Of a stretch of 64,000 nt of DNA, positions 26,085-35,630 are shown one piece after another. The notes under the pieces are model-generated. The model saw only the letters and a list, made by a program, of their open reading frames with translations. It was not told the DNA's origin and did no database searches. The DNA lies in contig JAIQGL010000004.1 in NCBI GenBank assembly GCA_020072585.1, forward strand, positions 248,001 through 312,000. Reading direction: 5' to 3'. Numbering within the stretch: the first letter of the stretch is position 1; each line of letters begins with the position of its first letter. Made by a program: the position numbers and the translations under genes. Source of the stretch: Terriglobia bacterium (lineage in GTDB: Bacteria > Acidobacteriota > Terriglobia > Terriglobales > Acidobacteriaceae).

Positions 26085-27083
26085 ATGCTTTCCGTCGTAG
26101 TGCCGATTTATAACGAAGAAGAAAACATCGCCGCGTTCCATGCAGCGGTGCGGGCAGTAATGGACACCCTGCAACACAGCTGGGAGGTTGTTTACGTAAA
26201 TGATGGCAGCCGGGACAGCTCACTTTCACTGCTGACGGAAATTCAACGGCGCGACCAGCGCGTGACCGTGGTGGAGTTTTCCCGCAACTTTGGCCATCAG
26301 GCGGCCCTGACCGCGGGACTGCAAGTTGCCCGGGGTGATGCCATCATGCTGATGGATGGCGACTTCCAGGACCCGCCGGAGGTGCTGCCGCGAATGGTGC
26401 AGGCATGGAAAGATGGCGCCAAGGTGGTGATCGCCGAGCGCTCCAGCCGCGCCGAAACAGGAATCCGTGGAAAGCTGTTCCCTCTGTTTTACAAGGCCAT
26501 GGGTCTTATCTCGGATTTCCCAATTCCTCTGAATGCGGGGATCTTTGGCCTGCTTGATCGCCAGGCCGCCAACGCGATTATCAACCTGCAGGAAGGCAAC
26601 CGCTACCTTCCCGGACTGCGCGCCTGGGTGGGTTTCCCAACATCCATTGTGTATTACGAGCGGGCCGGCCGGGCCGCGGGTGAGGCCAAGCAGACGCTGC
26701 CCAAGCTCTTTAAATACGCCATGGATGCAATTTTCAGCTTCAGCTATAAGCCGCTCCGGCTGGGGATGGCTCTGGGCGTAATGGTGATGGCATTCAGCCT
26801 CTTTCTCTCGATGGTGGCCGTAGGCAATACCGTGTTCCACCTCAAGTATTTCGGCGTGATACCAGGATCCGGGCACATCGGCACATTGCTGGCTATTCTG
26901 TTTCTGGGAAGCGTTCAGCTCATTTGCATGGGATTGCTGGGTGAGTACATCGGACGAATTTATGACGAGGTGCGCCGCCGGCCGCTTTATCTGATCCATA
27001 AACTCCACCGGTCGGAAGCAGAAGGCGTGCTTCGCTACAAGACGGATAAAGTACTGGCTGAAGTGGAAGATTCAGTAGCATAG
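26085..27083 (+). CDS. Family 2 glycosyltransferase (DPM1/ArnC-like), membrane-anchored
   Basis: Using ATG 26085 (GGGAG seven bases upstream) gives a 332-residue protein. The GT2 domain begins MLSVVVPIYNEEENI, with VNDGSRDSS and the metal-binding region LMDGDFQDPPEVL. Two C-terminal membrane helices (MALGVMVMAFSLFLSMVAVG and LAILFLGSVQLICMGLLGEYIGRIYDE) match polyprenyl-phosphate sugar transferases. It probably loads a sugar onto undecaprenyl phosphate for envelope glycosylation. The longer frame from GTG 26061 has no conserved residues. Confidence 0.87.
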   Translation: MLSVVVPIYNEEENIAAFHAAVRAVMDTLQHSWEVVYVNDGSRDSSLSLLTEIQRRDQRVTVVEFSRNFGHQAALTAGLQVARGDAIMLMDGDFQDPPEVLPRMVQAWKDGAKVVIAERSSRAETGIRGKLFPLFYKAMGLISDFPIPLNAGIFGLLDRQAANAIINLQEGNRYLPGLRAWVGFPTSIVYYERAGRAAGEAKQTLPKLFKYAMDAIFSFSYKPLRLGMALGVMVMAFSLFLSMVAVGNTVFHLKYFGVIPGSGHIGTLLAILFLGSVQLICMGLLGEYIGRIYDEVRRRPLYLIHKLHRSEAEGVLRYKTDKVLAEVEDSVA

Positions 27084-27341
27084 GCAAGGAACTTCTGCCG
27101 GGTTTTGCACAGGGCCCTTACTTCTTGAGAGCTGCTTTTCATCGGAAATCTACTTAATCCCTCGTGGTAAATGCCGACTTTAAGCTGGTTTTCCGCGTCT
27201 CTGGCCGCACTTTGCCATTGTAGTACCAAGCTAAGAACAAATCCTACCTAAATTAAGTACTCTCCCGATACATCCAGAGTAGATGCGCCCGTAACCTCTG
27301 CTCCTCAAGACAAGCACCTTAGATCTGAAGGAGTACGCGCA

Positions 27342-28355
27342 GTGAAAAACGCTATTCGGCTACTGATCACGACTCTGACTCTGGCCACCGCAGCCTTCGC
27401 GGGAGTCACGGTTAGCTCCCCTGCAACCGGATCCACGTCGGGATCCCCCGTTCACTTCGTCGCCTCTGCAACATCGACTCATCCAATTACCGCCATGAGA
27501 GTCTATGTGGACAACGTAAGCGTTTACCTGGTTTCTGCAAGCAAGCTCGATACATCTATGGCCATTTCGGCCGGCGGCCACAGTGTTGTTGTTCAGGCAT
27601 GGGATTCAACCGGCGCAGTCTTCAAGGCGCCTTTCAGTCTCACCGTAAGCGGCAGCACGCCCTCACCGTCGCCAACCCCAACGCCAACGAGCGGGTTGCC
27701 CGCACCCCCTTCAACCGCCGTGGTCAAAGCCAATATTGACCAGATGACAGGCTGGGCGAGCTGCACGGTCTGCGCCGGCGCGAATGCCAATGGGCCGGTG
27801 GCCACCTATTCCATGGTTGCAAACCAGGCCTCTCCCTCACTTGACGGTAACTCCGCCAAATTCAGCATCAGCGGGACCACACCGTACTCTGACGCTCTGT
27901 GGTGGAAACAGCTTGGCGCGGCCGATAGCGCCACCCACCTCAAATATGACGTGGATTTCTACATCACCAATCCCGGCGTGGCCCAGGCGCTGGAGTTCGA
28001 TAACAACCAGTCCAATGCCGTTCATAAATTCATCTACGGAACGCAGTGCAACATCAAGGCAGGCCACTGGGATGTTTGGGGGAACGCGGCGGGAAACTGG
28101 ATCTCCACGGGAATTGCCTGCTCGGCGCCAACGGCATTTAAATGGCACCACCTGACCTGGGAATTCCAACGCACGTCAACGAACGTTGTTTTTGTCGGCT
28201 TCACGTATGACGGCGTTACTCACTATGTAAATCGCAGCTATCCCGCCCGGTCCTCAAGCGTCCATGAGATGAATGTCGCCTTCCAGATGGACGGAGACTC
28301 TGCCATGCACGCCTATTCAACCTGGCTGGACAAAGTCACTCTGACTTACTGGTAG
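27342..28355 (+). CDS. Secreted Ig-like protein with a repeated unknown C-terminal domain
   Basis: The GTG start has AAGGAG eight bases upstream. The 337-residue protein has a signal peptide (about 1-20) and an Ig/bacterial cadherin-like domain (VTVSSPATGSTSGSPVHFVASA, residues 20-105). A Pro/Thr linker (PSPSPTPTPTSG) and a 200-residue C-terminal domain follow. That domain shares SDALWWKQLGA, GTQCNIKAGHWDVWGNAAGNW and KWHHLTWEF with the protein at 28628. Four cysteines (CTVC, QCN, ACS) are conserved and could form disulfides. Its DNA has its own terminator. I do not recognise the domain. Confidence 0.72.
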   Translation: MKNAIRLLITTLTLATAAFAGVTVSSPATGSTSGSPVHFVASATSTHPITAMRVYVDNVSVYLVSASKLDTSMAISAGGHSVVVQAWDSTGAVFKAPFSLTVSGSTPSPSPTPTPTSGLPAPPSTAVVKANIDQMTGWASCTVCAGANANGPVATYSMVANQASPSLDGNSAKFSISGTTPYSDALWWKQLGAADSATHLKYDVDFYITNPGVAQALEFDNNQSNAVHKFIYGTQCNIKAGHWDVWGNAAGNWISTGIACSAPTAFKWHHLTWEFQRTSTNVVFVGFTYDGVTHYVNRSYPARSSSVHEMNVAFQMDGDSAMHAYSTWLDKVTLTYW

Positions 28356-28435
28356 TACTAAGAAGCAATGGGATTTGGATCGCGATAAAAACTGCCGGAT
28401 TGCGCTGATATTGGCGTGATATTGAAAAGTGAAGG

Positions 28436-28464
28436 AGCGGCCTGCGGGCCGCTTCTTTGTTTTT
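28436..28464 (+). terminator. Rho-independent terminator
   Basis: The stem AGCGGCC-TGCG-GGCCGCT is followed by TCTTTGTTTTT, 80 bases past the stop of the Ig-like protein gene. Confidence 0.85.
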
Positions 28465-28627
28465 GGGATTAAGTAAGGGCCGTAATCACCTAGTAGTCCG
28501 CGATTTTAGTTTTCTCGCGGTGCGTGTCGAAAAGGGTTGAAGCAGAGTAGATCGCTCGTTAATCTCCAACATCGTCGCGGCAAAAATCGCGGCCGAATAA
28601 AAACCATCCCCTGGAGTAGAAGTAGTG

Positions 28628-29347
28628 ATGTTGAAACACACGACCAAAACCCTGTCCGTTCTCGTGATCTCCTTATTCGCGCTATCCGCCGCGTCCCTTC
28701 GTTCATCCGCACAAACCGTAAAGTCGCAGATCCAGAGAATGAGCGCCTGGCAAAGTTGCGTCGCCTGTGCCGGCGTCAATGCCTCCGGTCCCGGAGCGTC
28801 CATTTATACGGCCACAACCTCGTCGCCCACCATGAGCGGCGTGTCCAGAGTCTTCTCGATCGCCAGCAGTTCACCGTATGCCGATGCGCTCTGGTGGAAA
28901 CAGCTTGGCGCCGCCAACTGGGCCACGAACCTGCGTTACGATATCGATTTCTACATTCAGCTGCCCCAGAACTCTCAAGCCCTGGAGTTTGACAGCAATC
29001 AGGCCAACGGCAATCAGCGCTGGATCTTTGGAACTCAGTGCAACATTGCCGCCGGCCACTGGGACGTTTGGGGCAACGCAGCCGGCAACTGGATCTCAAC
29101 CGGAATCCCCTGCAAGATGCCCGCCGCTTACAAATGGCACCACCTGACGTGGGAATTCAAGCGCAACGGCGGCTATGTGACTTATGTGGCGTTTACCCTG
29201 GACGGCGTAAAACACTACGTCAACCGCAGCTATCCTGCCAGGCGCTCCAGTGTGAATGAATTGAACGTGGCTTTCCAGATGGACATGAGGGGCAACCATG
29301 CGGCATATAAGACTTGGCTGGACAACGTAAAGCTCACCTATTGGTAA
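28628..29347 (+). CDS. Secreted paralogue with the same unknown domain
   Basis: The 239-residue protein (ATG 28628) has a signal peptide (LSVLVISLFALSAASLRSSAQ) and then only the 200-residue domain found in the protein at 27342: SCVACAGVNASGPG, DALWWKQLGAANW, GTQCNIAAGHWDVWGNAAGNW and NRSYPARRSSVNELNVAFQMD. Both thus descend from one domain; this one lacks the Ig-like part. Conserved aromatic residues and strands suggest a beta-sandwich, perhaps carbohydrate binding, but that is a guess. It has its own terminator. Confidence 0.7.
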   Translation: MLKHTTKTLSVLVISLFALSAASLRSSAQTVKSQIQRMSAWQSCVACAGVNASGPGASIYTATTSSPTMSGVSRVFSIASSSPYADALWWKQLGAANWATNLRYDIDFYIQLPQNSQALEFDSNQANGNQRWIFGTQCNIAAGHWDVWGNAAGNWISTGIPCKMPAAYKWHHLTWEFKRNGGYVTYVAFTLDGVKHYVNRSYPARRSSVNELNVAFQMDMRGNHAAYKTWLDNVKLTYW

Positions 29348-29401
29348 ACAGTTTGGTAGCGACAGTCCCTGTTTCTGCCGGGCTTGCTCCTGCCGGCTCT
29401 G

Positions 29402-29429
29402 CTCCCGGGCTTCTGCCCGGGAGTTTTTT
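29402..29429 (+). terminator. Rho-independent terminator
   Basis: The perfect 9-bp stem CTCCCGGGC-TTCT-GCCCGGGAG is followed by TTTTTT. Confidence 0.95.
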
Positions 29430-29562
29430 CGGCTTGTAACAAATAAATTCCCCTTTTATTCGCCATGTGATAAAAATATATGTTGCACTCGTACTTCAGG
29501 ACAGCACCCACTGATTAAGGCAAAGTCTCTTTCACAATGGACATGCCGCATGGAGAGAATGA

Positions 29563-30645
29563 ATGGCTGATGAAAGACAGGAAAAAACCAGGGCGATTGA
29601 TCTTGCGCTCTCGCAGATAGAAAAACAGTTCGGCAAGGGATCCATCATGCGCCTGGGGAACAAGGAGGCGATTGTCCCTATCGCCGTGATCTCCACCGGG
29701 TCAATCTCTTTTGACGCCGCGCTGGGCGTGGGCGGCTTCCCTCGCGGACGGGTGGTTGAAATCTTTGGGCCGGAATCGAGCGGAAAGACGACTGTGGCGC
29801 TCCAGGTTGTCGCCGAGGCGCAGAAGGCCGGCGGCATGGCCGCCTTTGTGGACGCGGAACACGCTCTTGATCCTCTCTATGCCAAGAAGCTGGGCGTGGA
29901 CGTAGACAATCTGCTTGTCTCCCAGCCGGATTATGGCGAACAGGCGCTGGAAATTGCCGAGGCCCTGGTGCGCTCCAATGCGATCGACGTGCTGGTAGTG
30001 GACTCCGTGGCTGCCCTGGTTCCCAAAGCAGAACTGGAAGGCGAAATGGGCGATAGCCACATGGGGCTGCAGGCGCGGCTGATGTCCCAGGCGCTGCGGA
30101 AACTCACCGGCATTGTTTCCAAATCTCGCACCTGCCTGATCTTCATCAACCAGATCCGGGAGAAGATCGGAGTGATGTTCGGCAACCCTGAGACCACCAC
30201 CGGCGGCCGGGCACTCAAGTTTTATTCCTCGGTACGCGTAGATATCCGCCGCATCGGGGCCATCAAAGATGGTGACGCGGTAGTTGGCAACAGGACCAAA
30301 ATCAAGGTAGTGAAAAATAAGACCGCCGCCCCCTTCCGCGAAGCCGAATTCGACATCATGTATGGCGAAGGTATCTCCCGCGAAGGCGACTTGCTGGATC
30401 TGGGCGTAGCCAAGGAGATCGTGGAGAAATCCGGCGCATGGTTCAGCTACAAGGGCGAGCGCATTGGCCAGGGACGGGAAAATGTGAAAACCTTCCTGCG
30501 AGAGAACAAGGACATGACTGCCAGGCTTGAGGCTGAACTGCGGCAGGCACTGGGTTTGAAAATCCTGGTTGCCGAGCCTCCAGCACCGTCAGTGGAACAG
30601 AAGCAGGCCGCGGCGGCCCATGCCAAGATGCCGGCGAAACGATAG
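29563..30645 (+). CDS. recA: Recombinase RecA
   Basis: The 360-residue protein is full length. It catalyses ATP-dependent strand exchange and stimulates LexA-type self-cleavage during DNA repair. The Walker A motif (GPESSGKTT), the DNA-binding loops ([21 protein letters not shown] and [17 protein letters not shown]) and QIREKIGV are all present. GGAGAGAATG precedes the start. The C-terminus ends in a short Ala/Lys-rich tail. Upstream is the terminator at 29402, so it begins its own unit; I see no LexA-like operator that I can name. Confidence 0.97.
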   Translation: MADERQEKTRAIDLALSQIEKQFGKGSIMRLGNKEAIVPIAVISTGSISFDAALGVGGFPRGRVVEIFGPESSGKTTVALQVVAEAQKAGGMAAFVDAEHALDPLYAKKLGVDVDNLLVSQPDYGEQALEIAEALVRSNAIDVLVVDSVAALVPKAELEGEMGDSHMGLQARLMSQALRKLTGIVSKSRTCLIFINQIREKIGVMFGNPETTTGGRALKFYSSVRVDIRRIGAIKDGDAVVGNRTKIKVVKNKTAAPFREAEFDIMYGEGISREGDLLDLGVAKEIVEKSGAWFSYKGERIGQGRENVKTFLRENKDMTARLEAELRQALGLKILVAEPPAPSVEQKQAAAAHAKMPAKR

Positions 30646-30733
30646 TTTGCGCCTGGAGACGGGGAGAATTGCAACGCTAATGCGCTTGCCAGGACCAGTG
30701 GGCTTCTGCCATGGGCTTGAGCTATGATCTAAG

Positions 30734-31558
30734 ATGAAGAAGCTTTTGGGCCGTATGTTGCTGGTCATTGCCGCGCTTTATCTGGGATTTGCGCTGTTCG
30801 CTTATCTTCTGTCAGACAGCATGATCTTCCTGCCGCATCCCTCTTCTTACAAGGATTCAGCGGAGGTCCTGAAGATCACCACGGCCAGCGGAAAGAAGAT
30901 TTCCGCTGTCTACCTGCCTAATCCTGCCGCCAGATTCGCATTGCTGGTAAGTCATGGCAATGCGGAAGACCTTGGCGATACCCGCTACTGGCTGGAAGAT
31001 TTGCGGCACTCAGGGTTCAGCGTATTTGCCTACGACTATGAAGGATATGGCACAAGCGAAGGCAAACCCACGGAAGCGGCTGCGTACGAGGATGAGGCCG
31101 CTGCTTATGAGTATCTGGCGGTAAATCTCAGAACGGCCCCTGATCGCATCATTATTTTCGGACGTTCCGTAGGTACAGGGCCCGCGACATACATCGCGGC
31201 AAAGAGGCCTTCCGCCGGGCTGATTTTGCAGAGCCCCTTCGTCTCAGTTTTCCGCGTGCTGACGCGGATCCCGCTACTGCCGTTCGATAAATTTCCCAAC
31301 CACAACTATATCCGCCACGTGCACAGCCCGGTCTTGATCATGCACAGCCACGCGGACTCAGTCATTGCCTTCTGGCATGGGCAGAGAATGTTTGATCTGG
31401 CCAATCAGCCTAAACAGTCATTTTGGGCGCAGAAACCGGACCACGATGAAATGGGCCTGGTTCCGGGCTATTTCCGCGCTATTCAGTCGTTTGCCGCGAC
31501 TCTGGGCAAAGCGGATCCCGCGCACCCGCCGCCGCTTCCCGCGCCAAAAATACCGTGA
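30734..31558 (+). CDS. Membrane-anchored alpha/beta hydrolase
   Basis: The 274-residue protein has an N-terminal anchor (LGRMLLVIAALYLGFALFAYLL). Its hydrolase domain has LLVSHGNAEDLGDTRYWL, VFAYDYEGYGTSEGKP, a nucleophile elbow FGRSVGTGPA, SHADSVIAFWHGQ and DHDEMG, a Ser-Asp-His arrangement of the BAAT/YfhR-type family. Substrate unknown. A TATGAT hexamer (30723-30728) lies five bases before the ATG, suggesting a leaderless transcript. It is in the same direction as recA, 88 bp after it. Confidence 0.8.
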   Translation: MKKLLGRMLLVIAALYLGFALFAYLLSDSMIFLPHPSSYKDSAEVLKITTASGKKISAVYLPNPAARFALLVSHGNAEDLGDTRYWLEDLRHSGFSVFAYDYEGYGTSEGKPTEAAAYEDEAAAYEYLAVNLRTAPDRIIIFGRSVGTGPATYIAAKRPSAGLILQSPFVSVFRVLTRIPLLPFDKFPNHNYIRHVHSPVLIMHSHADSVIAFWHGQRMFDLANQPKQSFWAQKPDHDEMGLVPGYFRAIQSFAATLGKADPAHPPPLPAPKIP

Positions 31559-31578
31559 CCGTGGTTTTCCAGCTGGTG

Positions 31579-32562
31579 CTAGTTCGCGGGAAATTCATTG
31601 TTGCCGATCTGTCCGTTGAGCTGGACCATCCCAACTCCATTGGGTTGGATGCTATAGATCGTGAACCCGCCTGGAGTGCCGTAAACGAGACGATGGAAAA
31701 AAATATGAGTGCCATCGAGCGACCAGTCGGGTTTGCTGTTGACGTTGGTGTCATTGGTTACCCCAGCTAACGCGGCGCCATCAGGGGCGGCGATGCGAAT
31801 ATTCCATACCCCGACTGGAAATGAAGAGGATGGCGCTTGCGTTTCGCTGAGCCAGGCGATTTTGGAACCGTCCGGCGAATAGTACGGATCGTTGTCACGG
31901 ATAGCATCGTTGGTCACGCGGGTAGGAGTGCCGGTGCCGTCCGCCGCCGCGGTGTAGATCTCAAAGTTGGCCACCGGGCAAGGTGTGGTGACACAGCCGG
32001 CAAAGGCCAGGCGGCTCCCATTGGGCGACCATGACGGATCAACCCAAAAACCCAGCCCATCGGTGACCCGGCGCGGCTGGGTGCCGTCGGCGCGGGTAAC
32101 GTAGATCTGCGGGTTGGCAACAGCGCCTCCAAACATGGTGAGCTGGGTACCGTCCGATGACCATTCTCCGTGGCCCTGCAAGACCCAGCCGTCGGTGCCG
32201 CGGTCTCGCAAGAGAGTGACAGCGGAGCCATCAGCATTCATGGCCCACAGACTGGTCTGGCTATAGTCCGTGTCATGCACGCCCTTGGGCGTGCGGTAGA
32301 ACAGAATCCTTTTGCGGTCAGGGGAGATGCGGGGCCACCAGCTATCGAAGGTGGTGTTGGCCGTGAGCTGGCGCACGGCGCTGCCGTCGGTCTGCATTAC
32401 GAAGATTTCAAAGTTGCCAGTGCGGTCTGAGTCAAACACCATTTGCCCGGCGCTCAGCGGAGTCACGCCGTTGACGGGAGGGACAACCGGGTTATTGTTG
32501 GAGCCGCCGCAGGCAGCCAGTGACAATAGAAACCCGCACAGCAGGATCCTGACTTGGCGCAT
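31579..32562 (-). CDS. TolB-like beta-propeller lipoprotein (PD40 repeats)
   Basis: The 327-residue protein has a lipoprotein signal (LLCGFLLSLAAC, lipobox LAAC) followed by Asn/Pro spacer residues. Several WD40-like PD40 repeats follow, such as FDSDRTGNFEIFVMQTDGS, WWPRISPDRKRILFYR, DPSWSPNGSRLAFAG and DPYYSPDGSKIAW. The fold matches TolB C-terminal propellers, but the TolB N-terminal domain is missing, so it is probably a scaffold or binding protein on the outer or inner membrane. It is convergent with the hydrolase gene. Confidence 0.78.
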   Translation of the reverse strand: MRQVRILLCGFLLSLAACGGSNNNPVVPPVNGVTPLSAGQMVFDSDRTGNFEIFVMQTDGSAVRQLTANTTFDSWWPRISPDRKRILFYRTPKGVHDTDYSQTSLWAMNADGSAVTLLRDRGTDGWVLQGHGEWSSDGTQLTMFGGAVANPQIYVTRADGTQPRRVTDGLGFWVDPSWSPNGSRLAFAGCVTTPCPVANFEIYTAAADGTGTPTRVTNDAIRDNDPYYSPDGSKIAWLSETQAPSSSFPVGVWNIRIAAPDGAALAGVTNDTNVNSKPDWSLDGTHIFFHRLVYGTPGGFTIYSIQPNGVGMVQLNGQIGNNEFPAN

Positions 32563-32590
32563 TATCTCGCTCCGGACTGCCGGTCTTCAA

Positions 32591-32633
32591 TTCAAAAACC
32601 CGAAATTCAAAAACCCGAAATTCAGAAACCCAA
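32591..32633. repeat. 15-bp tandem repeat, about 2.9 units
   Basis: Units TTCAAAAACCCGAAA at 32591 and 32606 are identical; the third, from 32621, is degenerate. It lies between the beta-propeller gene start and the HAF-repeat gene stop. Confidence 0.85.
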
Positions 32634-32779
32634 TTCTCCAGCCAGAGTTGCTGTTGGCAGAATAAAAAATTCGGCCCCTCCACGCGAGGGTTGAACCAAC
32701 CGCGGGATTGACGAGACCCCGTAGGCAGAACCTTCTGGAAGTCTTGTCCGCCGTCTGTTGAGCGATACACTCAACAGTC

Positions 32780-33700
32780 TCAAAACACTGCTGTGCAGTT
32801 GGCTTGAAAGCCGAGAACGGCAAAGATATTTTCGTCGGAAAAACTGCCCACAATCCGGCTCCGGTTATTTACTCCCCGAATGTTTGTCCGAGTTCCCGGT
32901 GCTTCCGGGGGCTTATCGATGGTGGTGAACTTTCCGTGCGCCAGCACGAATCCATGTGCAGCAAAGTCGCTTTTCTCATACGAGCCCACAATTTCCCCTT
33001 GATCATTCACCTTGGCTGGAAATGTATTGACCGCTCCGGGAAAATCAAGGGTCGCAAACACGCCGTGTCTGACCATGAAGCCATGAATACGACCGCCCAC
33101 CAGCGTCTTTCGGTACGTACCCACAATCACGGAGTTGATATTGATGCCGGTCGCCTCGGTGGAGACGGAGCCCGGAAACCTGAAGAAGGTAAACTTTCCC
33201 GCATGCAGGAGAAACGAGCGCTCCCCACCCGACGCACCGAAGAACCCTCCCACGATGTCGCCGTTATTATTAATGCCGTTGGCGAATGTCCCATTAACGG
33301 CCCCGGGGACATCGATGGTCTTAAACCCTCCTGACCGAACAACGAATCCGTGGTTACGCCCGCTGCGGTCCGAATAAGCGCCCACAATCTGCGCGTGGTT
33401 GTTGATGTCAAAGGCTCCCGTGGAGACAGAGCCGGGAAATGTAAATGGAGTGAACTTGCCTTGAAAGAGCAAAAACGCCTGGCCTGGAGTGCGAAGGCCT
33501 CCGGAAAACGATCCTACCACTGCTCCCACGTCGTTGATTCCGCCAGCAGAGCTGAAGAATGCCTGAAGATTCAGGTCCTGAAAAGAGCAGGTTCCAACCG
33601 AGCTGGCGTCTTGCGCCGAAGCATTGATTGAGGAGATTGAGAAGACTACGATGCAGGATAAGAGAATGAACTTAACGATGTTCCGAGCTAAATCTTTCAT
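32780..33700 (-). CDS. Secreted HAF-repeat protein
   Basis: From the ATG at 33700, which has GGGAGGAACC directly upstream, the protein has 306 residues and a signal peptide (IVKFILLSCIVVFSISSINASA). The mature part consists of repeating units of about 45 residues, such as GAFDINNHAQIVGAY, NGINNNGDIVGGFF, GININSVIVGTY and AKVNDQGEIVGSY. This is the HAF/extracellular repeat pattern (F...D.NN.GQIVG), probably a beta-propeller. The open frame extends to 33769, but the upstream residues are not signal-like. Function unknown. Confidence 0.75.
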   Translation of the reverse strand: MKDLARNIVKFILLSCIVVFSISSINASAQDASSVGTCSFQDLNLQAFFSSAGGINDVGAVVGSFSGGLRTPGQAFLLFQGKFTPFTFPGSVSTGAFDINNHAQIVGAYSDRSGRNHGFVVRSGGFKTIDVPGAVNGTFANGINNNGDIVGGFFGASGGERSFLLHAGKFTFFRFPGSVSTEATGININSVIVGTYRKTLVGGRIHGFMVRHGVFATLDFPGAVNTFPAKVNDQGEIVGSYEKSDFAAHGFVLAHGKFTTIDKPPEAPGTRTNIRGVNNRSRIVGSFSDENIFAVLGFQANCTAVF

Positions 33701-33981
33701 GGTTCCTCCCGATAGCTCAAATCGTGGACATCCAATCGGATGCTGTACGGAAGGTGCGTGATGTCGCAAGAAAACTAATAGTGCTTTGCGAATCGCGGAA
33801 TTCTACCTAGCCTAGTTCTTAGTAACGGAACTCGCGCAAAATCAAATGTGCAGACCGGTGTACATATTGGGATTCCTGAATCTTACACATTAAGCCTTGG
33901 ATAATCTTTTTTCATCTTGCTTTTGGGCCCTAGACCGTACTACAAACCTGCTATAGTTTTATTGTTTACCGGAGCACAACC

Positions 33982-35544
33982 ATGCAACTCCTTTCAGATC
34001 GCCTTCGGGTGATTGGCGGTATCTCTCTTGCTCTGCTGGCTTCCACCCTCGGTTACCCGCAAGACGCGCAATCCGGCGCCACGCAAAAAAAAGAGACGGT
34101 GTATCAGTCGCAGACGGTCCTGCGGGCCACTACCCGGCTGGTTGTCCTGGACGTTGTAGCATTGGACGAAAAGGGACAGCCGATTCCAGACCTGAAAGCG
34201 GATGATTTCACCGTGCTGGAAGATGGCAAGCCGCAGAAGATCAGCGATTTCAGCTATCACCATCCTGCTTCAGCCAGTGCTCCGGCCCGCCCGCTGCCTC
34301 CGAATGTCATCAGCAACGCCCCTCAGTTCTCCGCAAACAGCTGCCTGAACGTGATTCTGCTGGATGCCATCAACACGGATTTTTCCAGCCATGCTTATGC
34401 GCAGGACATGCTGGTGAAGTATCTGGAGAGCGGCCCCACGATCCAGCCTACCGCGGTGTTTGCGCTGGAAGGCAAACTCACCATGCTGCACGACTTCACC
34501 ACGGACACAAAGGTCCTGCGCGATGTAGTGGCTCATTTTCAGTTTCAGGGGCCAACGCACATCCCCGATGTTTATGCCGCTGCCTCGCCCTTTCAGCGCC
34601 GAGGATCATTTCAGGTAACGGGGCATGGCCGCGCGCTTACGGCAAGCTCCATGTTGTTTCTGGCCCACTCTCTGGGAGGATATCCGGGCCGCAAAAACCT
34701 GATCTGGCTGTCAGAGGGATTTCCCATCAACCTGTTTCCTGACGTACTCGCGGGAGAACAAGTCATGGTGGTTGAGGATTATTCACCTTTGGCTGAGCGC
34801 ATTGCAGATGAACTGATGAATGCGCAGGTGGCCCTTTATCCCATTGACGCGGCAGGAGTCTCGATTAATGACCGTTTTCCGGCCCGCACAGCCATGTCAA
34901 GCATGGCGGAACGCACGGGTGGCAAAACGTTTTTCAACCGGAACGATATTGACACAGGGATCCGCACCAGCATTGATGACGGCGCAACTTATTACACGAT
35001 CGAATACTATCCGCAAAACCGCGTCTGGGACGCGAAGTTCCGGCGCATTGAGCTGAAGCTGGCGCCACGCCATTCCCAGCTCCGTTACCGGCAGGGATAC
35101 TATGCACTGGGACCGACCGGCGGCAGCCCTGCATCCGCGAATGACACATTCAGTCACGCTCTTGATCGCGACGCACCCACGTCAGCCGCGGTGCTCTTTC
35201 AAGCGAGCGTGCTGCCGCCTTCAGCCCAGACCCAGAACAAAGTGGTTGTGAACTTTGGCGTTGACCCGCATACGCTTGCCTTTGAGAAACAGAGCGACGA
35301 TCTTCAGCATGCCAGCGTAAGCTGCGTGGTTTGGGCTTATCCGGCCAAGGGAGACCCGGTGCGGGCCGAGGGCGAATCCAAGGCCGCGATTAAAGAAGAC
35401 GTATATCAGCAGATCATGCACAGCTATTTTCCGTGCCAGAGAAGTCTGGCCTTGAAGCCGGGACACTATACCCTGAGGCTGGGTGTGCTAGATGAAACTA
35501 CCAACCTGATTGGGACAACCACCACCCAGGTTAACGTACCTTAA
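33982..35544 (+). CDS. VWFA-related Acidobacterial domain protein 1
   Basis: The 520-residue protein has a signal peptide and the acidobacterial VWFA-related domain: TTRLVVLDVVALDEKGQPIPDLKADDFTVLEDGKPQKI at 45-85 and an integrin-like part with CLNVILLDAINTDFSS (about 115-130). The GGYPGRKNLIWLSEGFPINL and GGKTFFNRNDIDTGI regions follow. The MIDAS-like aspartates are partly altered (LLDAINTDFS), so metal binding is uncertain. It is paralogous to the next gene. Role unknown; such proteins are abundant in Acidobacteriota. Confidence 0.85.
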   Translation: MQLLSDRLRVIGGISLALLASTLGYPQDAQSGATQKKETVYQSQTVLRATTRLVVLDVVALDEKGQPIPDLKADDFTVLEDGKPQKISDFSYHHPASASAPARPLPPNVISNAPQFSANSCLNVILLDAINTDFSSHAYAQDMLVKYLESGPTIQPTAVFALEGKLTMLHDFTTDTKVLRDVVAHFQFQGPTHIPDVYAAASPFQRRGSFQVTGHGRALTASSMLFLAHSLGGYPGRKNLIWLSEGFPINLFPDVLAGEQVMVVEDYSPLAERIADELMNAQVALYPIDAAGVSINDRFPARTAMSSMAERTGGKTFFNRNDIDTGIRTSIDDGATYYTIEYYPQNRVWDAKFRRIELKLAPRHSQLRYRQGYYALGPTGGSPASANDTFSHALDRDAPTSAAVLFQASVLPPSAQTQNKVVVNFGVDPHTLAFEKQSDDLQHASVSCVVWAYPAKGDPVRAEGESKAAIKEDVYQQIMHSYFPCQRSLALKPGHYTLRLGVLDETTNLIGTTTTQVNVP

Positions 35545-35630
35545 CAGTCAGCTTGTTGCTTTTCGGCCCAAAGTGACTAGAATGAGGCCACTCGGGGGTA
35601 GTGCGCAATCACTCGCGCAGGAGTCTGGCT

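Noticed and set aside
32587-32853. 88-codon minus-strand frame upstream of the beta-propeller gene
   Set aside because: Overlaps the end of the HAF-repeat gene and the 15-bp tandem repeat; the residues are repeat-derived (FLNFGFLNFG).
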